The notes under the pieces: model-generated
The model's database searches: none
What the model was told of the DNA's origin: nothing
What the model saw: the letters and a program-made list of their open reading frames with translations, nothing else
Origin: Cladophialophora immunda
Lineage: Eukaryota > Ascomycota > Eurotiomycetes > Chaetothyriales > Herpotrichiellaceae
DNA: 64,000 nucleotides
Direction of reading: 5' to 3'
NCBI RefSeq assembly: GCF_000835495.1
Contig: NW_015622541.1
Location: 1,426,001 to 1,490,000, forward strand
Shown here: positions 34,042 through 43,802 of the stretch, piece after piece
Position numbering within the stretch: the first letter of the stretch is position 1
How the letters are laid out: each line of letters starts with the position of its first letter
Made by a program: the position numbers and the translations under genes

Positions 34042-35755
34042 GTCGGCGAGGGGAAAAAGAAAATCGGATCTGGGTTGGTGCTCTGGCACGATCTGGCCTA
34101 TACGGCGGGAGTGCCGAGAGAGTGAGACATGGAACAGTCGAAGGATGTAGATGGCTGTAACGCTTGCTGGTGGATTCTTGGTACAACATAAAATGAGATC
34201 ATGGCACAAAACCGCAAAATGTCATTGTGGACTCATGAGACGGTGGTCTCCGAGAGCTTCTTCCTCCTCCTCTTGTGAGGGGACAAGTATCAGATCTTTT
34301 TTCTTTCCCTGCGGTGCCTGAGGTGCCTGGTGGTAAAATTCTCAGTGTCTGGCCACTGCCACAAGAAGCGACTATTAGCCAAGAGGAATTCCTGAGGCCA
34401 ATCGTCTGTGTTCGACGACGGATCCATTGTTCCGTTCGCTGGAGCCCATGAAGTCACATTCGTCGGCCCTGAGCGCATCGGCAGGGGGGACAAATAGGGC
34501 TCGAGAGGTGGTGTGGATATTGTTACTCGACGGAAAAGAAAGGCGAGCAGCAGGGGAGCGAGAAATTCTCGGTTTTTTTTCCTTTTCTCTCTCGTAACAT
34601 CTATCAAGTAATGGATGGAGAGAAGTGAGCGACGGATCAGGATCTTGACGGACGGACAAGTGGGCAAAACTTAGCGACGGCCTTGTCCACCATCAGAGCT
34701 GAAGGGCCTTCTTTTTCTCGATGCGATGCAAAGTTTTGGATGAATAATAACATGGTATAAGGAGGAAATGAACATTAGCTCTGGGATGTTGTTGCCTGGA
34801 AAGGCAGGTGAGAAACAAGGACCCTGGCCGACCTGAAAGAGAGGAGAAGGAAGTTCGCAGAGCCACGCAGGCATCAGTATTCCCCGGCACCACAGCGTGG
34901 GTGTGGGCTTGCTTTTGCTCCAGGTGCCAGGTCTCCAGGTCGCCAGGTGGCATTGTGCCCGGAAGAGTGGTGCCAGAGGCCGCGTGGTTTTCCGTTGCAG
35001 GCGTCTGGCCGCTAATTGCAGCCTTAAACTGGGCCCCAGCCAGCCGGAAGCACCCTTCACCACCCCTGAAATGGCCCTAGGTCCCCTAGACCACGCTCAC
35101 CCTGGTGCTTCCGAGTGGCTGATGTGGCCCCAGGGGCATTGTGTGGCTCCAGGTGGCTCCTATCGTCATCATCTCTTCCGATCATCCATCATCCCACGAC
35201 CCAAAGGCTCCCATTTCCAATCCCAGCTGCACAGTACGAGTCCTCCCAGGCGCCTTGGGGGTGGTGCTCGCGCTCTGCTGGTTACGCTTACGGCTGCAGG
35301 CTAGTTCCGGAAGGGCTGCCCATCTCCAACCAATCGCCCTCGCTTGATATCGCCGTTCGTCTCTTATCTTCAGCCAGCACACGACCTTCACTTCTCTCTC
35401 ACCAGCTGCAACAGTCCAAACATCAACCCATCATATCCACGGGGTATTCATTCGCTGAAACCATCTCCCCCCCTCCAAAATCCCCAGACGGTGCTCCGTA
35501 ACAGGGCTGCATCATCATGCCATCCGCTGCGTCTTCCTCTGATCTATTGTTCCCTCTATTATTGCTATCTCAGTTGCTTCACTCCCAGCTGCCTCTCTAC
35601 AGAAACCCCTGATTCAGCCTTATTCGATCCACCCTCTGCTCTAGGCTGCTCCGGCATGCCCCCCGGATCCGATTCTCTCGTCCGCCGATATTCCTAATCA
35701 ACAAATATCTACTCCTCCAGGTCTCTCCCCCGTAGACCATCCTGCGGACATCGCC
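34042..35755. promoter_or_regulatory. 1.7-kb intergenic region downstream of RRP5
   Basis: Holds the RRP5 3' flank and the promoter and leader of the next + strand gene; the sequence from about 35,350 to 35,740 is pyrimidine-rich. Short C/G-rich quasi-repeats (CAGGTGGCTCC-like) occur at about 34,915-35,160. Frames on both strands are short and carry no family signal. Confidence 0.5.
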
Positions 35756-37444
35756 ATGATGATGGTCCCTAGGGCTTTCGCCCACAACCCACTGGCACAG
35801 AGGCAACAAACCATCGACTTCAATGAGAAAGAGAAGGACAGGTTATCATCCCGAAGGCAGCCGCGAGACACCGCCCCTCGACCACCTCCTACCCGTTCAG
35901 CTCTCACCCAAGTTCTTTCTCAAGAGCCAGCCGATTCTCCCCTCAGACCCTCCTCAGACCCCGTCAGGATACCTTCGCGGACAACGGAGACACGGACTCA
36001 CATCATACCTCGACAGCCAGTCAGCTCCTCCCAGTCGTCAAGACATCTCTCGCCCGGAATTGCCGGTTCTCAGTCACTGGAAATTCCAAGGAGGAAACAA
36101 TCAGCCCACGAGGTCTTGACCTCGACTACTATTCCGGTTCGACGAAAGCCCAAGCAAAGATCGAGCCAACGCCTGCCAAACTGTGATTACGTCGCAGATT
36201 TTAGTAAACTCTTGAGGGATGATGTACTGCCTAGCACTGATGCGAGTCCATCAGGGAGTTGGACAAACCCACAATTTGAAGGACTGTTTGGAAATATTGA
36301 CGGCCTCGTCGAGGGCCAAATGATTGTGGGGAGTGAGAGCCTCGACCCGGGGATCCTGTCCGCGAGATCACTCTCGACCGAATCGATGCCTTCTCTATCT
36401 TCACCAGACGACTTTAGCAGTCTTTCTCCCGCAACCATCAGGTCTCCTTCTGATCAGCGGTTGCGGCAAATGGCCAGTTCAGAGGATTGCAGCAACGAGC
36501 ATCCCCTCCTGCCCAAGGACGAGGATGAGAATTTTAGTGGAGCGTCGACGCCCGAACTTATCATTTCACCACCGGCCAGGATGAGACGAAGGCCAATCAT
36601 CCCTGATAAAAGACAAAGTTCGTTCAAGTCGAGTCTGACGGCATCTCTCAAAGCGCTCAAGTCTGCTGCTCAAACCGTATCTGATTTGGCAAGCTACCCG
36701 CCGCCGATGCAACCAGACGAGCTCCTTACAAGATCTGTCTTCGAATTCAGGCCCTCCCTCACCGACGACCGACGACCTCCGCCATCAGACGAACCACCCT
36801 CGGCAGCACTCAGAAGGTATCTGAACCCACGTACATTCGTCCCGCCTGACTCCCCCGCCCAATTGCATTTCTGGGTCGACGAAAAGCCCATTGCACCTTC
36901 ATCATCTGGTTTGGACACGCGACCAAAACTCAAAATCAAGAAGAAATACCGAAGTCAGAGATCGCTTGCCCCTCCTGCCAACGAAGCTGCCCCATTTCTG
37001 GCTTCCAAGAGTGTCGTCTCCCAACTCCCCCCTGTCGTCCAGCTTGCAACATGCATTCCCTCGACGATCCGCACCGCGCACGCCTCTAGCCCGCCAACTT
37101 GGCTCGAACCTGACGGCACTCCGAGCAACAAGTACCGTGCCGCCCAGACGTTGTGGGCCGATCCCGAGAATGGCATAGAAGAAGGTCAGCCGCGATCACG
37201 CGAGCCTCGAGAGAATCGAGATTTCTTACGAGTTTTTGTGTGTGAGATGAACATGCGCAAGAGTGGAAAATTGAGCGACGATGCCGTGGGCCATGCAAAG
37301 TTATGGTTGCCGCCTGTTGATGAGACGTCGAAGAGCAAAGACAAGGAGTCGGGTGACCTGGACGGGAAGAAGGCTGTAAAAGGGAAGGGAAGAATGATAG
37401 ACGCGAGGGAAAGGTGGAGGAGTTGGTCAATCGAAGATTTGTAA
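35756..37444 (+). CDS. Ser/Pro-rich fungal protein, unrecognised
   Basis: 562 aa, single exon; the ATG at 35,756 is followed directly by two more in-frame ATGs. Most of the protein is disordered and Ser/Pro/Arg-rich. More ordered, probably conserved stretches are CDYVADFSKLLRDDVLP (about 143-159), SFKSSLTASLKALKSAAQ (about 289-306) and the region near 485-520 (RENRDFLRVFVCEMNMRKSG then LSDDAVGHAKLWLPP). The protein ends in RWRSWSIEDL. No catalytic motif or membrane segment was seen. The sustained frame and codon use support a real gene; function unknown. Confidence 0.75.
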   Translation: MMMVPRAFAHNPLAQRQQTIDFNEKEKDRLSSRRQPRDTAPRPPPTRSALTQVLSQEPADSPLRPSSDPVRIPSRTTETRTHIIPRQPVSSSQSSRHLSPGIAGSQSLEIPRRKQSAHEVLTSTTIPVRRKPKQRSSQRLPNCDYVADFSKLLRDDVLPSTDASPSGSWTNPQFEGLFGNIDGLVEGQMIVGSESLDPGILSARSLSTESMPSLSSPDDFSSLSPATIRSPSDQRLRQMASSEDCSNEHPLLPKDEDENFSGASTPELIISPPARMRRRPIIPDKRQSSFKSSLTASLKALKSAAQTVSDLASYPPPMQPDELLTRSVFEFRPSLTDDRRPPPSDEPPSAALRRYLNPRTFVPPDSPAQLHFWVDEKPIAPSSSGLDTRPKLKIKKKYRSQRSLAPPANEAAPFLASKSVVSQLPPVVQLATCIPSTIRTAHASSPPTWLEPDGTPSNKYRAAQTLWADPENGIEEGQPRSREPRENRDFLRVFVCEMNMRKSGKLSDDAVGHAKLWLPPVDETSKSKDKESGDLDGKKAVKGKGRMIDARERWRSWSIEDL

Positions 37445-38305
37445 CACCTTACAGATGGATGGTTCGTTCGGAGATTGCTGTTTTTACCTAGGTGACGGCG
37501 GCCTGGAGCATAGAATTGACAGGGAAGGGACACGGACCCGGTCCCCAAAGGACCACCATGACGAATGATGACTGCAAGCGATGAATACCGGCTACTGGAT
37601 GAATGCATGAAGTGAAGCGAGCCCGGTCGAATCCCTTTGGGGAGGACAAAAGAAACTGTACAATACATCAGCATTGATCTTTTTCCTGTACAACGAAACA
37701 AGGATTGTTGGGCTTCAGATACGACTCGGACCTTGTGAGGGACCCGTGACGAAAGGAAGTTGTCTCTATGGAAAAGTAGTCTGAGCGCTGTTTCGCGATA
37801 GGTATTTGTACGGAATACATGCCTTGAGATGGCTGGATATTCAATACTACGTTCACGGCATGTTTTAGGATCCCCGACTGCCGAGGGCATGGAGGGGGAA
37901 CAACTCCCTGAGGTTTCCTAGTACTTTGTGTACCATATACTCCCGTGTACCTCATCCTTTGAGTCTATGAGCCAGCGGAAGCAGCCCCCGTCTACCGAGT
38001 ACATTTCGTGGTGTTGGGTGGTGAGGTGTGGTGTGGCGAGGACTCTTGTCTCCTGGTGCCCCTGGGTACGGACATAGTATCTAGGTAGGTAGGTAGGTAG
38101 GTAGGTATCTATGTATCTAGTCAGAACAAGCCGGCTCCATCGTGACTCGTTTGTCGAGATTTCCAGACGAGTGGCGCCAAGAGTTTGGATGGCCAACATG
38201 AGCATGCCAGGACTGGACTGGAGAGGAGAGGAGAGGGACTGCATGGGTCGACGTCTCCTTATGCGCCGTGGGGTGTTGTCCCTTCTCGGGGAAAAGTTGG
38301 TCTTC
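37445..38305. other. Convergent 3' intergenic region with (TAGG)n tract
   Basis: Between the 3' ends of the Ser-rich protein gene and LIG4. A (TAGG)n microsatellite lies at 38,082-38,107. Minus-strand frames at 37,186-38,364 have no family features. Confidence 0.5.
38082..38107. repeat. (TAGG)n microsatellite
   Basis: Six consecutive TAGG units preceded by ATC. The same unit occurs at 12,735-12,763. Confidence 0.9.
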
Positions 38306-41300
38306 TCATCTGGCGATGTATGCCTCCTCGTCAACTCTCGTTCCCTCTTTCCAACAAATATCAATCCACTCGCGGGTCACGATTCGTGGGATTTTCCTCG
38401 TCCCCCACCGCGAGACCTGTCTCCTCAAGCCTCCGAGATCTGAAGCAGGGTCGGCGATGATATGGGTGATCGTCGATCGAAGGTTGGAGGGCACCGACGA
38501 AAGGGCGGTGTACGTGGGTGAGAGGAGGTGGGCACCCGCGAACTGGGCAAGCGCTTGGGTACAGTAAGTTGCCGTCACCGCTGCGGTCTTCGAGGTGGTC
38601 TTCGAGTTCGAGCTCGACAATGGTGCTGTTGCCTTCTGCGCCGCGGGAATGGGCTGATCGAAGAAGAGTACCAGCCCGTGTAACATGAACCCCTTCATAT
38701 TGAGGAACTCGTCGCCGAAGAGGTCTGGAATTCTCTCTCCTTCCTCTTCTTCAATGTCGACAATGCCCATCTTGGTCATAATCTCTTTCAGCTCCTCCTC
38801 ACTTACATCCCTCGCAAAGCTATCCCCATACTCGTCCACGTTATCCTCGAACAGCTCTCTCATGTTGTCCGGGATGAAATAGAGGTGCCGTTCAGGCTCC
38901 AAGGGAACGACCATCTCTTCCGCATATCCTCTAGCGAAGTCCCGCTTCGCTTGGTCAATGCAGTCAAAGATCCACATCGGCTTGACGATTTCCTTTTCAC
39001 CGCGCTTCTCCAGAGATGCCACTTTGACAGTTCTGCGGGAAGCGATGCACACCACAGTTTCCTGATCTTCAGAGGTTGGAGCTGCTGTTTGCACGATTTT
39101 GCCGCCATTCGCCTTGACCAGGGCTTCCAGCTCGAGTTTCGACTTTTTTCGATCCCCAGGCAGAGCGGATTCCGTCATGATATAGAAAGTCAATCCTTCG
39201 AAGACGGTTCCCCTCGGTCCCTCCGGCAACTTGACATTGTTCACATCTCTGGCATTGTATCCGGCCACCGTGAGCGGTTTCTTCCTACTCGCATATCCGC
39301 CAGCGCGGCCCTTGCGTTTCTCCTTGCGCTGCTGGTCAACTTTCATCGCTTTCTCCTTCTCCTCATGCTCGGCTTTGATTTGTAGATCTTCAAACTCATT
39401 GACAGAGAGGGCGGTCTTCCAATCTTTGTCCCTTCTGAGTCTCATGAAGCGAGGAAACCGCAATGTCTTCCCAAAACCATAGTCTTCGCTGATTGTGACT
39501 TGTGCAGCTTTCACCTGCACAACGAGTGAGTCGGAAGGTTTGATCCACATATCTGGTCTCTCCTTAAGCAAGCTCAAGTTTCCCAGGTCGATATAGTCTT
39601 TTGCAGCCGGCCGACGGGAATCCCAGGGATGCCATTTCCCGTCTGTGGCGTGGCGGATAGTCGCGTAATCGTTGGCCGTCATGCCACCACCAACCTTGAA
39701 GAAGGAAATAAAATTCTCGGTCGGGCCCTTGGTTTCGGACAATTCACCTCCTTCAGCTTGGGCCTGAGATTGAGTCTGCTGCCGCTGCGCGGCTTGATCC
39801 TGGCTTTGGCTTTGACTGAGGGACTTTTGTTGACGTCGTTGACTATGGCTTTGGCTCTGACTTTGAGACTGGGTCACTCGTTGCACAGCCTGGCCTGAGG
39901 CACGCAGGCCGCAAAGAAAGCTAGATAGGTTTCCGCCACGTCTCCCCGAACCATAAAAGCCGCCAATGATAAGACAGTCAAGCTCCTCTCCAAATCCATC
40001 CATGTACTCTGGCTTGACTTTCTGCCAGTCGCCTGAACGGTCATCTAGACGATACATGGATCTTGGGTTCTTGAGGACCAAACCCTCGGAAGCCTCAGCC
40101 ACGACCTTCCGAAGAAGGTCTTCAATATCTTCCACTTTTGTTGCCACAGTGTATTCATGGATTTCGAAGCGTTCGGGTAGACTTTTTACGCTGGCAGCCA
40201 ACGCTTTGCGGCGATCTCGCAGGGTATAACGACTCAGAGGCTGATCGTTCAGCAAAAGTATGTCGAAGATTCGGAAAACAGGTCGGTGGCCTTGGCCGAA
40301 AGGATTGCGTTGTTCCGCCAGTGCGGCAGTCTTTAGCGTTCCGAAAGGCACCAATGCTTTTTCATTGGGGTCCCACGTTATCATTTCCCCATCGAGGATG
40401 ATGTTCTCTACCCCGTCTGCGAAACAATCTTTGATGTGCGGAGTGAGCGCGCCGTTTGGGTCGTGAAAACCGTCGCCGTACAGATAGGTGTAGTCTTTGG
40501 CTTTTCGGGACCAGAATCGGAAGCGTCTCCCGCCTGGCTGGGTGTCGTCGGTGACCATATGCATCTGTATGCGTTCACCGTCTAGTTTCTCCTCAATCCA
40601 GAACTCGGGGTCATCGGGGGTTGGCCTCAGAGCCTCGACGACCTTATTGAGAGATTCTTGCTTGAATTGGGCTAGCATAGGCTGGAAACACTGCATCAGG
40701 GCGACTCCAGCCTCTTCGTCTTGGAGACGGACTTCGGGGCTGTACAGTTCCCAGCACACTCTTCGTAGGTTGCTGGAAACGTTGAAGAGACTCTCTGCGT
40801 CAGGGTGCCAGAGGTGGAAAAAGGTCTTCTCGGTAGCACCCACTTTCATCTGTTTCAGAATCACACGAATCAACCACATCAGCTCTTCCGCATTCATGCG
40901 CTTGTAAAACTCGGCCAAGATCGGAAGCTGGTTCTCCTCTCTTGGAGCTCCTGACAACTTATCCAAGAGCTCATTGACTTCTCCAATGGTCATGTCTCCA
41001 ACTTCGACCCTCATGGGTCGCTTTGAAAGGGCTTCATAGCAGCGACCTGCGAAATCTCCCGCCATGCGCGACGCGGCCGTCTGACCAGGCTGTTTCCAGT
41101 TCAACAGACTGTATCCGTCTTCGGAGTTCTTGTCGATCTTCATGATCTTGATAAGTAGTTTGGCGATGATCTTCTCTTTAAGCCCGTATACGCCACGTTC
41201 ACGGTCTTTGTCTGGGATGATAAGACGGAAGGCTGGGAAGAAGTCAGGGCCGACCTCCTTACGCCACCGAGCAATGTATCGTTCAATGATTGCGCGCCGC

Positions 41301-41554
41301 CTCTCAGATGGAGAGAGATTGGAGTGGCCATCTGGACCTACTTTTCTGCGGTTGACAATGGCTGCTGTTGGCTTCTTCTGCCTGTTGTCAATCAAAGGAT
41401 TGAAGAGGTCCTCGAAGAGGGTGTGAAACGGAAGAGTCTTGCCATGGTTGCGAGGGCGGTTGGGGTACTCCTTGTCTAACTGTTTCTCAAAGTCTGCACG
41501 GCTAGGCGCATCTTCGTGTCTGGATTCATCGTACATACTCTCGTCGTCAGACAT
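38306..41554 (-). CDS. lig4: DNA ligase IV (non-homologous end joining)
   Basis: ATP-dependent ligase that seals double-strand breaks in non-homologous end joining. Single exon, 1,082 aa, ATG at 41,554 (MSDDESMYDE). The N-terminal DNA-binding domain is followed by the adenylation site EEKLDGER with Lys323 as the predicted AMP-accepting lysine. Further nucleotidyltransferase motifs include ILDGEMITW, EGLVLKNP and the Lys-containing WQKVKPEYM. Two C-terminal BRCT domains lie at about 785-880 (ending KPMWIFDCID) and 950-1,080 (ending REWIDICWKEG), separated by a linker where XRCC4/Lif1-type partners bind in homologues. A Gln/Ser-rich insert of about 55 residues (nt 39,735-39,900) interrupts the OB-fold region between LSSFLCGLRAS and FISFFKVGGG. 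This makes the protein somewhat longer than most. Confidence 0.97.
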   Translation of the reverse strand: MSDDESMYDESRHEDAPSRADFEKQLDKEYPNRPRNHGKTLPFHTLFEDLFNPLIDNRQKKPTAAIVNRRKVGPDGHSNLSPSERRRAIIERYIARWRKEVGPDFFPAFRLIIPDKDRERGVYGLKEKIIAKLLIKIMKIDKNSEDGYSLLNWKQPGQTAASRMAGDFAGRCYEALSKRPMRVEVGDMTIGEVNELLDKLSGAPREENQLPILAEFYKRMNAEELMWLIRVILKQMKVGATEKTFFHLWHPDAESLFNVSSNLRRVCWELYSPEVRLQDEEAGVALMQCFQPMLAQFKQESLNKVVEALRPTPDDPEFWIEEKLDGERIQMHMVTDDTQPGGRRFRFWSRKAKDYTYLYGDGFHDPNGALTPHIKDCFADGVENIILDGEMITWDPNEKALVPFGTLKTAALAEQRNPFGQGHRPVFRIFDILLLNDQPLSRYTLRDRRKALAASVKSLPERFEIHEYTVATKVEDIEDLLRKVVAEASEGLVLKNPRSMYRLDDRSGDWQKVKPEYMDGFGEELDCLIIGGFYGSGRRGGNLSSFLCGLRASGQAVQRVTQSQSQSQSHSQRRQQKSLSQSQSQDQAAQRQQTQSQAQAEGGELSETKGPTENFISFFKVGGGMTANDYATIRHATDGKWHPWDSRRPAAKDYIDLGNLSLLKERPDMWIKPSDSLVVQVKAAQVTISEDYGFGKTLRFPRFMRLRRDKDWKTALSVNEFEDLQIKAEHEEKEKAMKVDQQRKEKRKGRAGGYASRKKPLTVAGYNARDVNNVKLPEGPRGTVFEGLTFYIMTESALPGDRKKSKLELEALVKANGGKIVQTAAPTSEDQETVVCIASRRTVKVASLEKRGEKEIVKPMWIFDCIDQAKRDFARGYAEEMVVPLEPERHLYFIPDNMRELFEDNVDEYGDSFARDVSEEELKEIMTKMGIVDIEEEEGERIPDLFGDEFLNMKGFMLHGLVLFFDQPIPAAQKATAPLSSSNSKTTSKTAAVTATYCTQALAQFAGAHLLSPTYTALSSVPSNLRSTITHIIADPASDLGGLRRQVSRWGTRKIPRIVTREWIDICWKEGTRVDEEAYIAR
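39735..39900 (-). repeat. Gln/Ser coding repeat inside LIG4
   Basis: On the coding strand alternating CAA/CAG and AGT/TCA/AGC codons encode runs such as SQSQSQSHSQ and SQSQSQDQ. Codon use is mixed, so this is a protein-level repeat and not one pure microsatellite. Confidence 0.8.
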
Positions 41555-42041
41555 CTTGAAGATCGGACCGACCGTCTGAGTTGAGATGAAGTGACGCTAA
41601 TTGCGCACTGGCATGCTCGGGGTAGATGATGGATCCTTAGCTGCATCGTCAGGTAGGCTGCGAGCGGCAACTTGATGGGTGGTGTGTCCTCGTTCCGTTG
41701 CCTAGGAGTGAAGTCATGCTTGCTTTGAATCTTGACCTTGACACGCCAAGACGCGAAGTCACGTGCCGATCACGGACCCCGTCAAGGCGGAAATCAAAGG
41801 CTTACGAACCAACCTTCAGCTTCCCTTTCCCCTTCTCCTGTTCCTCTACATGCTTCCACTTTCTGTTCTCTGCAGCCTTCATCATTCGTTCGGCAGCGGG
41901 CTTCAAACCTTGCTACACAGTTGGAGTTATTGAGATGTGATGAATCCCTTACTAAGCTCATGAGAGTCGTCCTGAGTGTCCCATTCGCTTGAATTGTCCG
42001 ATGCTTCGGCATCCTCTACTTGACCCGTTGTCAATGGATTG
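41555..42041. promoter_or_regulatory. Bidirectional promoter LIG4/IRS4-like, with uORF
   Basis: 487 bp between divergent starts. A CACGTG E-box is at 41,760-41,765 and GACGCGAA just upstream at about 41,750. A 13-codon upstream ORF for the plus-strand gene runs from an ATG at 42,001, with a second in-frame ATG at 42,034, to a TGA at 42,040-42,042 that overlaps the main ATG by one base. Confidence 0.55.
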
Positions 42042-43802
42042 ATGAGTGGGAAGCAGGCACGGCGTCCTCCTGTGGCGCCAAAGCCCTCCTTTATCCAGCA
42101 ACATAATGCCACAGCCAAACTCTCCCCTCTGCCCTCACCCGCCCTCCAGGGTGCCACTTTAGCATTTGGACCGTCCGCGGCAAAACCACCCAATATCTCC
42201 GTCTCCGCATCACATAATCCATCTGCAGGAGCCCTGCTTGCGGCAACCACTGCCTCTATCAGGAAGCAGCAACAACATCAGAATGAGGTCCCCTCACAAG
42301 ACTCCGCCGTCAATCCTCGGGGTCGAGCCTTGACAACAGAAAAGCTGCCGGTCGCAGTTTCCGACTACTCCTCATTGTCTCCTCCCAAGCCGGGGCTTCG
42401 GCCTCATCCTCCTCGATCTACGTCTGCCGTTGCTGCCGTCGCTGCTTCTGCAAAGACAAGCCCTGTCCGCAGGCCGGATTTGAAAAGAGACCAGGTTAGC
42501 TCGTATCTGGCGAGACGGGATCCATCCCAGGTTCGAAGTCGGGGCATGAGTACAAGTAGCAGCAGCGAGACTGTCCAGTCACTCCAACAGAGCGCGGCTG
42601 CCCTCGCTGGCGCAAAGGCCTCGATGACAACAGCTCCGGTCCAGGTGCAGACTGCGACGGGGGAGAAGCATAGAAGCGACATAGGCTACCTCTTGAATCT
42701 GCCCCTCTACTCTGCTCAGACCTCATCGGCGCCGAGTCCGTCTCTCTCCGGGGCTACGGCCGCTGCCACAGCTTCTAGGAACGCTGCTAGTCTAGAGGCC
42801 AGACGAAGAGCTCTCTCAACCTCTGAAGAGAGCAGTCCCAGCGCACCCGTGCTCCGGAATCTTACCGTGTCCCCTCAATCAACCACTGGCTTAGGATGGC
42901 CGCGCCTCAGAGTGACTCCTCCACAGACCGACTCCGAGAGCGACACCGGATGGCCGAAGGTCGAATACACCCCCAAACATCTGCCGGCTCCTGTCCCACT
43001 ACGTGCCAACCGTGCAGCAATCGTCGCACAAGAACAAGCTTCGACCCAGGATTCGCGAACAGGAATGACTGCAAGTTCTCTGGCGGACGCTATGGTTGCG
43101 GGCTCCATCGCAGCAACTCACACCGGCTCTCGCGGAGCCTCTCCTGCTTCAAAGAAGGTTCCGCCACCAATACCTCGTCGCCGCTCGAAGTCGGTGGGCG
43201 CCTTTGGAAGCGCCCGACAGTTAATGCACCTTCCTGCGATAAGGAGTGAAACAATCTCGCAAACACCAAAGTTAAAACCGCTCCCCATGCGACCTATGAG
43301 ACAGACATTGCGGAACAACTCGCCCGATCGTGACGAACAAACCGAAGAAAAGCGTGGGCGTAGACATTGGAGACGACATCCTAACATGCACCATGAAGGG
43401 GATCGCAAGCGGTGGAGAGACAAGGTTACGGAGCGGGAGAGGAAGCGGTACGAAGGGGTGTGGGCCGCAAACAGAGGATTACTTCTCGATTACGACCTAG
43501 ACAACCCCGACTTGGAGTCGAGTAAGGATGGGACTCCGGCAAGTGACTTGGTTGTCAACGTTGTGGTTCGAGATATCTGGGAGCGAAGCCGTTTGCCTAA
43601 AGATGTGCTGGAAGAGATCTGGGACCTGGTTGCGCAGCCCGGCGCGAAGACGCTCAATCGGGAAGAATTTGTGGTGGGACTCTGGCTGATTGATCAGAGG
43701 TTGAAAGGGAGGAAGCTGCCTGTCAAAGTCTCGCCGAGCGTTTGGTCGAGTGTCCGGCATCCACAAGGGGTCAAGATCTCTAGTAAGGCGCTGCACAAAT
43801 AA
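42042..43802 (+). CDS. Irs4/Tax4-like EH-domain protein
   Basis: 586 aa, single exon. The ATG at 42,042 is the first in frame after a TGA at 42,021; the annotated-looking start three bases earlier is a TTG. The N-terminal 450 residues are Ser/Pro/Ala-rich and disordered, with Pro-rich ligand motifs (RRPPVAPKP, KVPPPIPRRRSKS) suited to SH3 binding. A C-terminal EH domain at about 480-570 contains YEGVWAANRGLL, VRDIWERSRLPKDVLEEIWDLV and LNREEFVVGLWLIDQRLKGRKLP, matching Irs4/Tax4, which act in phosphoinositide, cell-wall and autophagy signalling in yeast. Confidence 0.88.
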   Translation: MSGKQARRPPVAPKPSFIQQHNATAKLSPLPSPALQGATLAFGPSAAKPPNISVSASHNPSAGALLAATTASIRKQQQHQNEVPSQDSAVNPRGRALTTEKLPVAVSDYSSLSPPKPGLRPHPPRSTSAVAAVAASAKTSPVRRPDLKRDQVSSYLARRDPSQVRSRGMSTSSSSETVQSLQQSAAALAGAKASMTTAPVQVQTATGEKHRSDIGYLLNLPLYSAQTSSAPSPSLSGATAAATASRNAASLEARRRALSTSEESSPSAPVLRNLTVSPQSTTGLGWPRLRVTPPQTDSESDTGWPKVEYTPKHLPAPVPLRANRAAIVAQEQASTQDSRTGMTASSLADAMVAGSIAATHTGSRGASPASKKVPPPIPRRRSKSVGAFGSARQLMHLPAIRSETISQTPKLKPLPMRPMRQTLRNNSPDRDEQTEEKRGRRHWRRHPNMHHEGDRKRWRDKVTERERKRYEGVWAANRGLLLDYDLDNPDLESSKDGTPASDLVVNVVVRDIWERSRLPKDVLEEIWDLVAQPGAKTLNREEFVVGLWLIDQRLKGRKLPVKVSPSVWSSVRHPQGVKISSKALHK

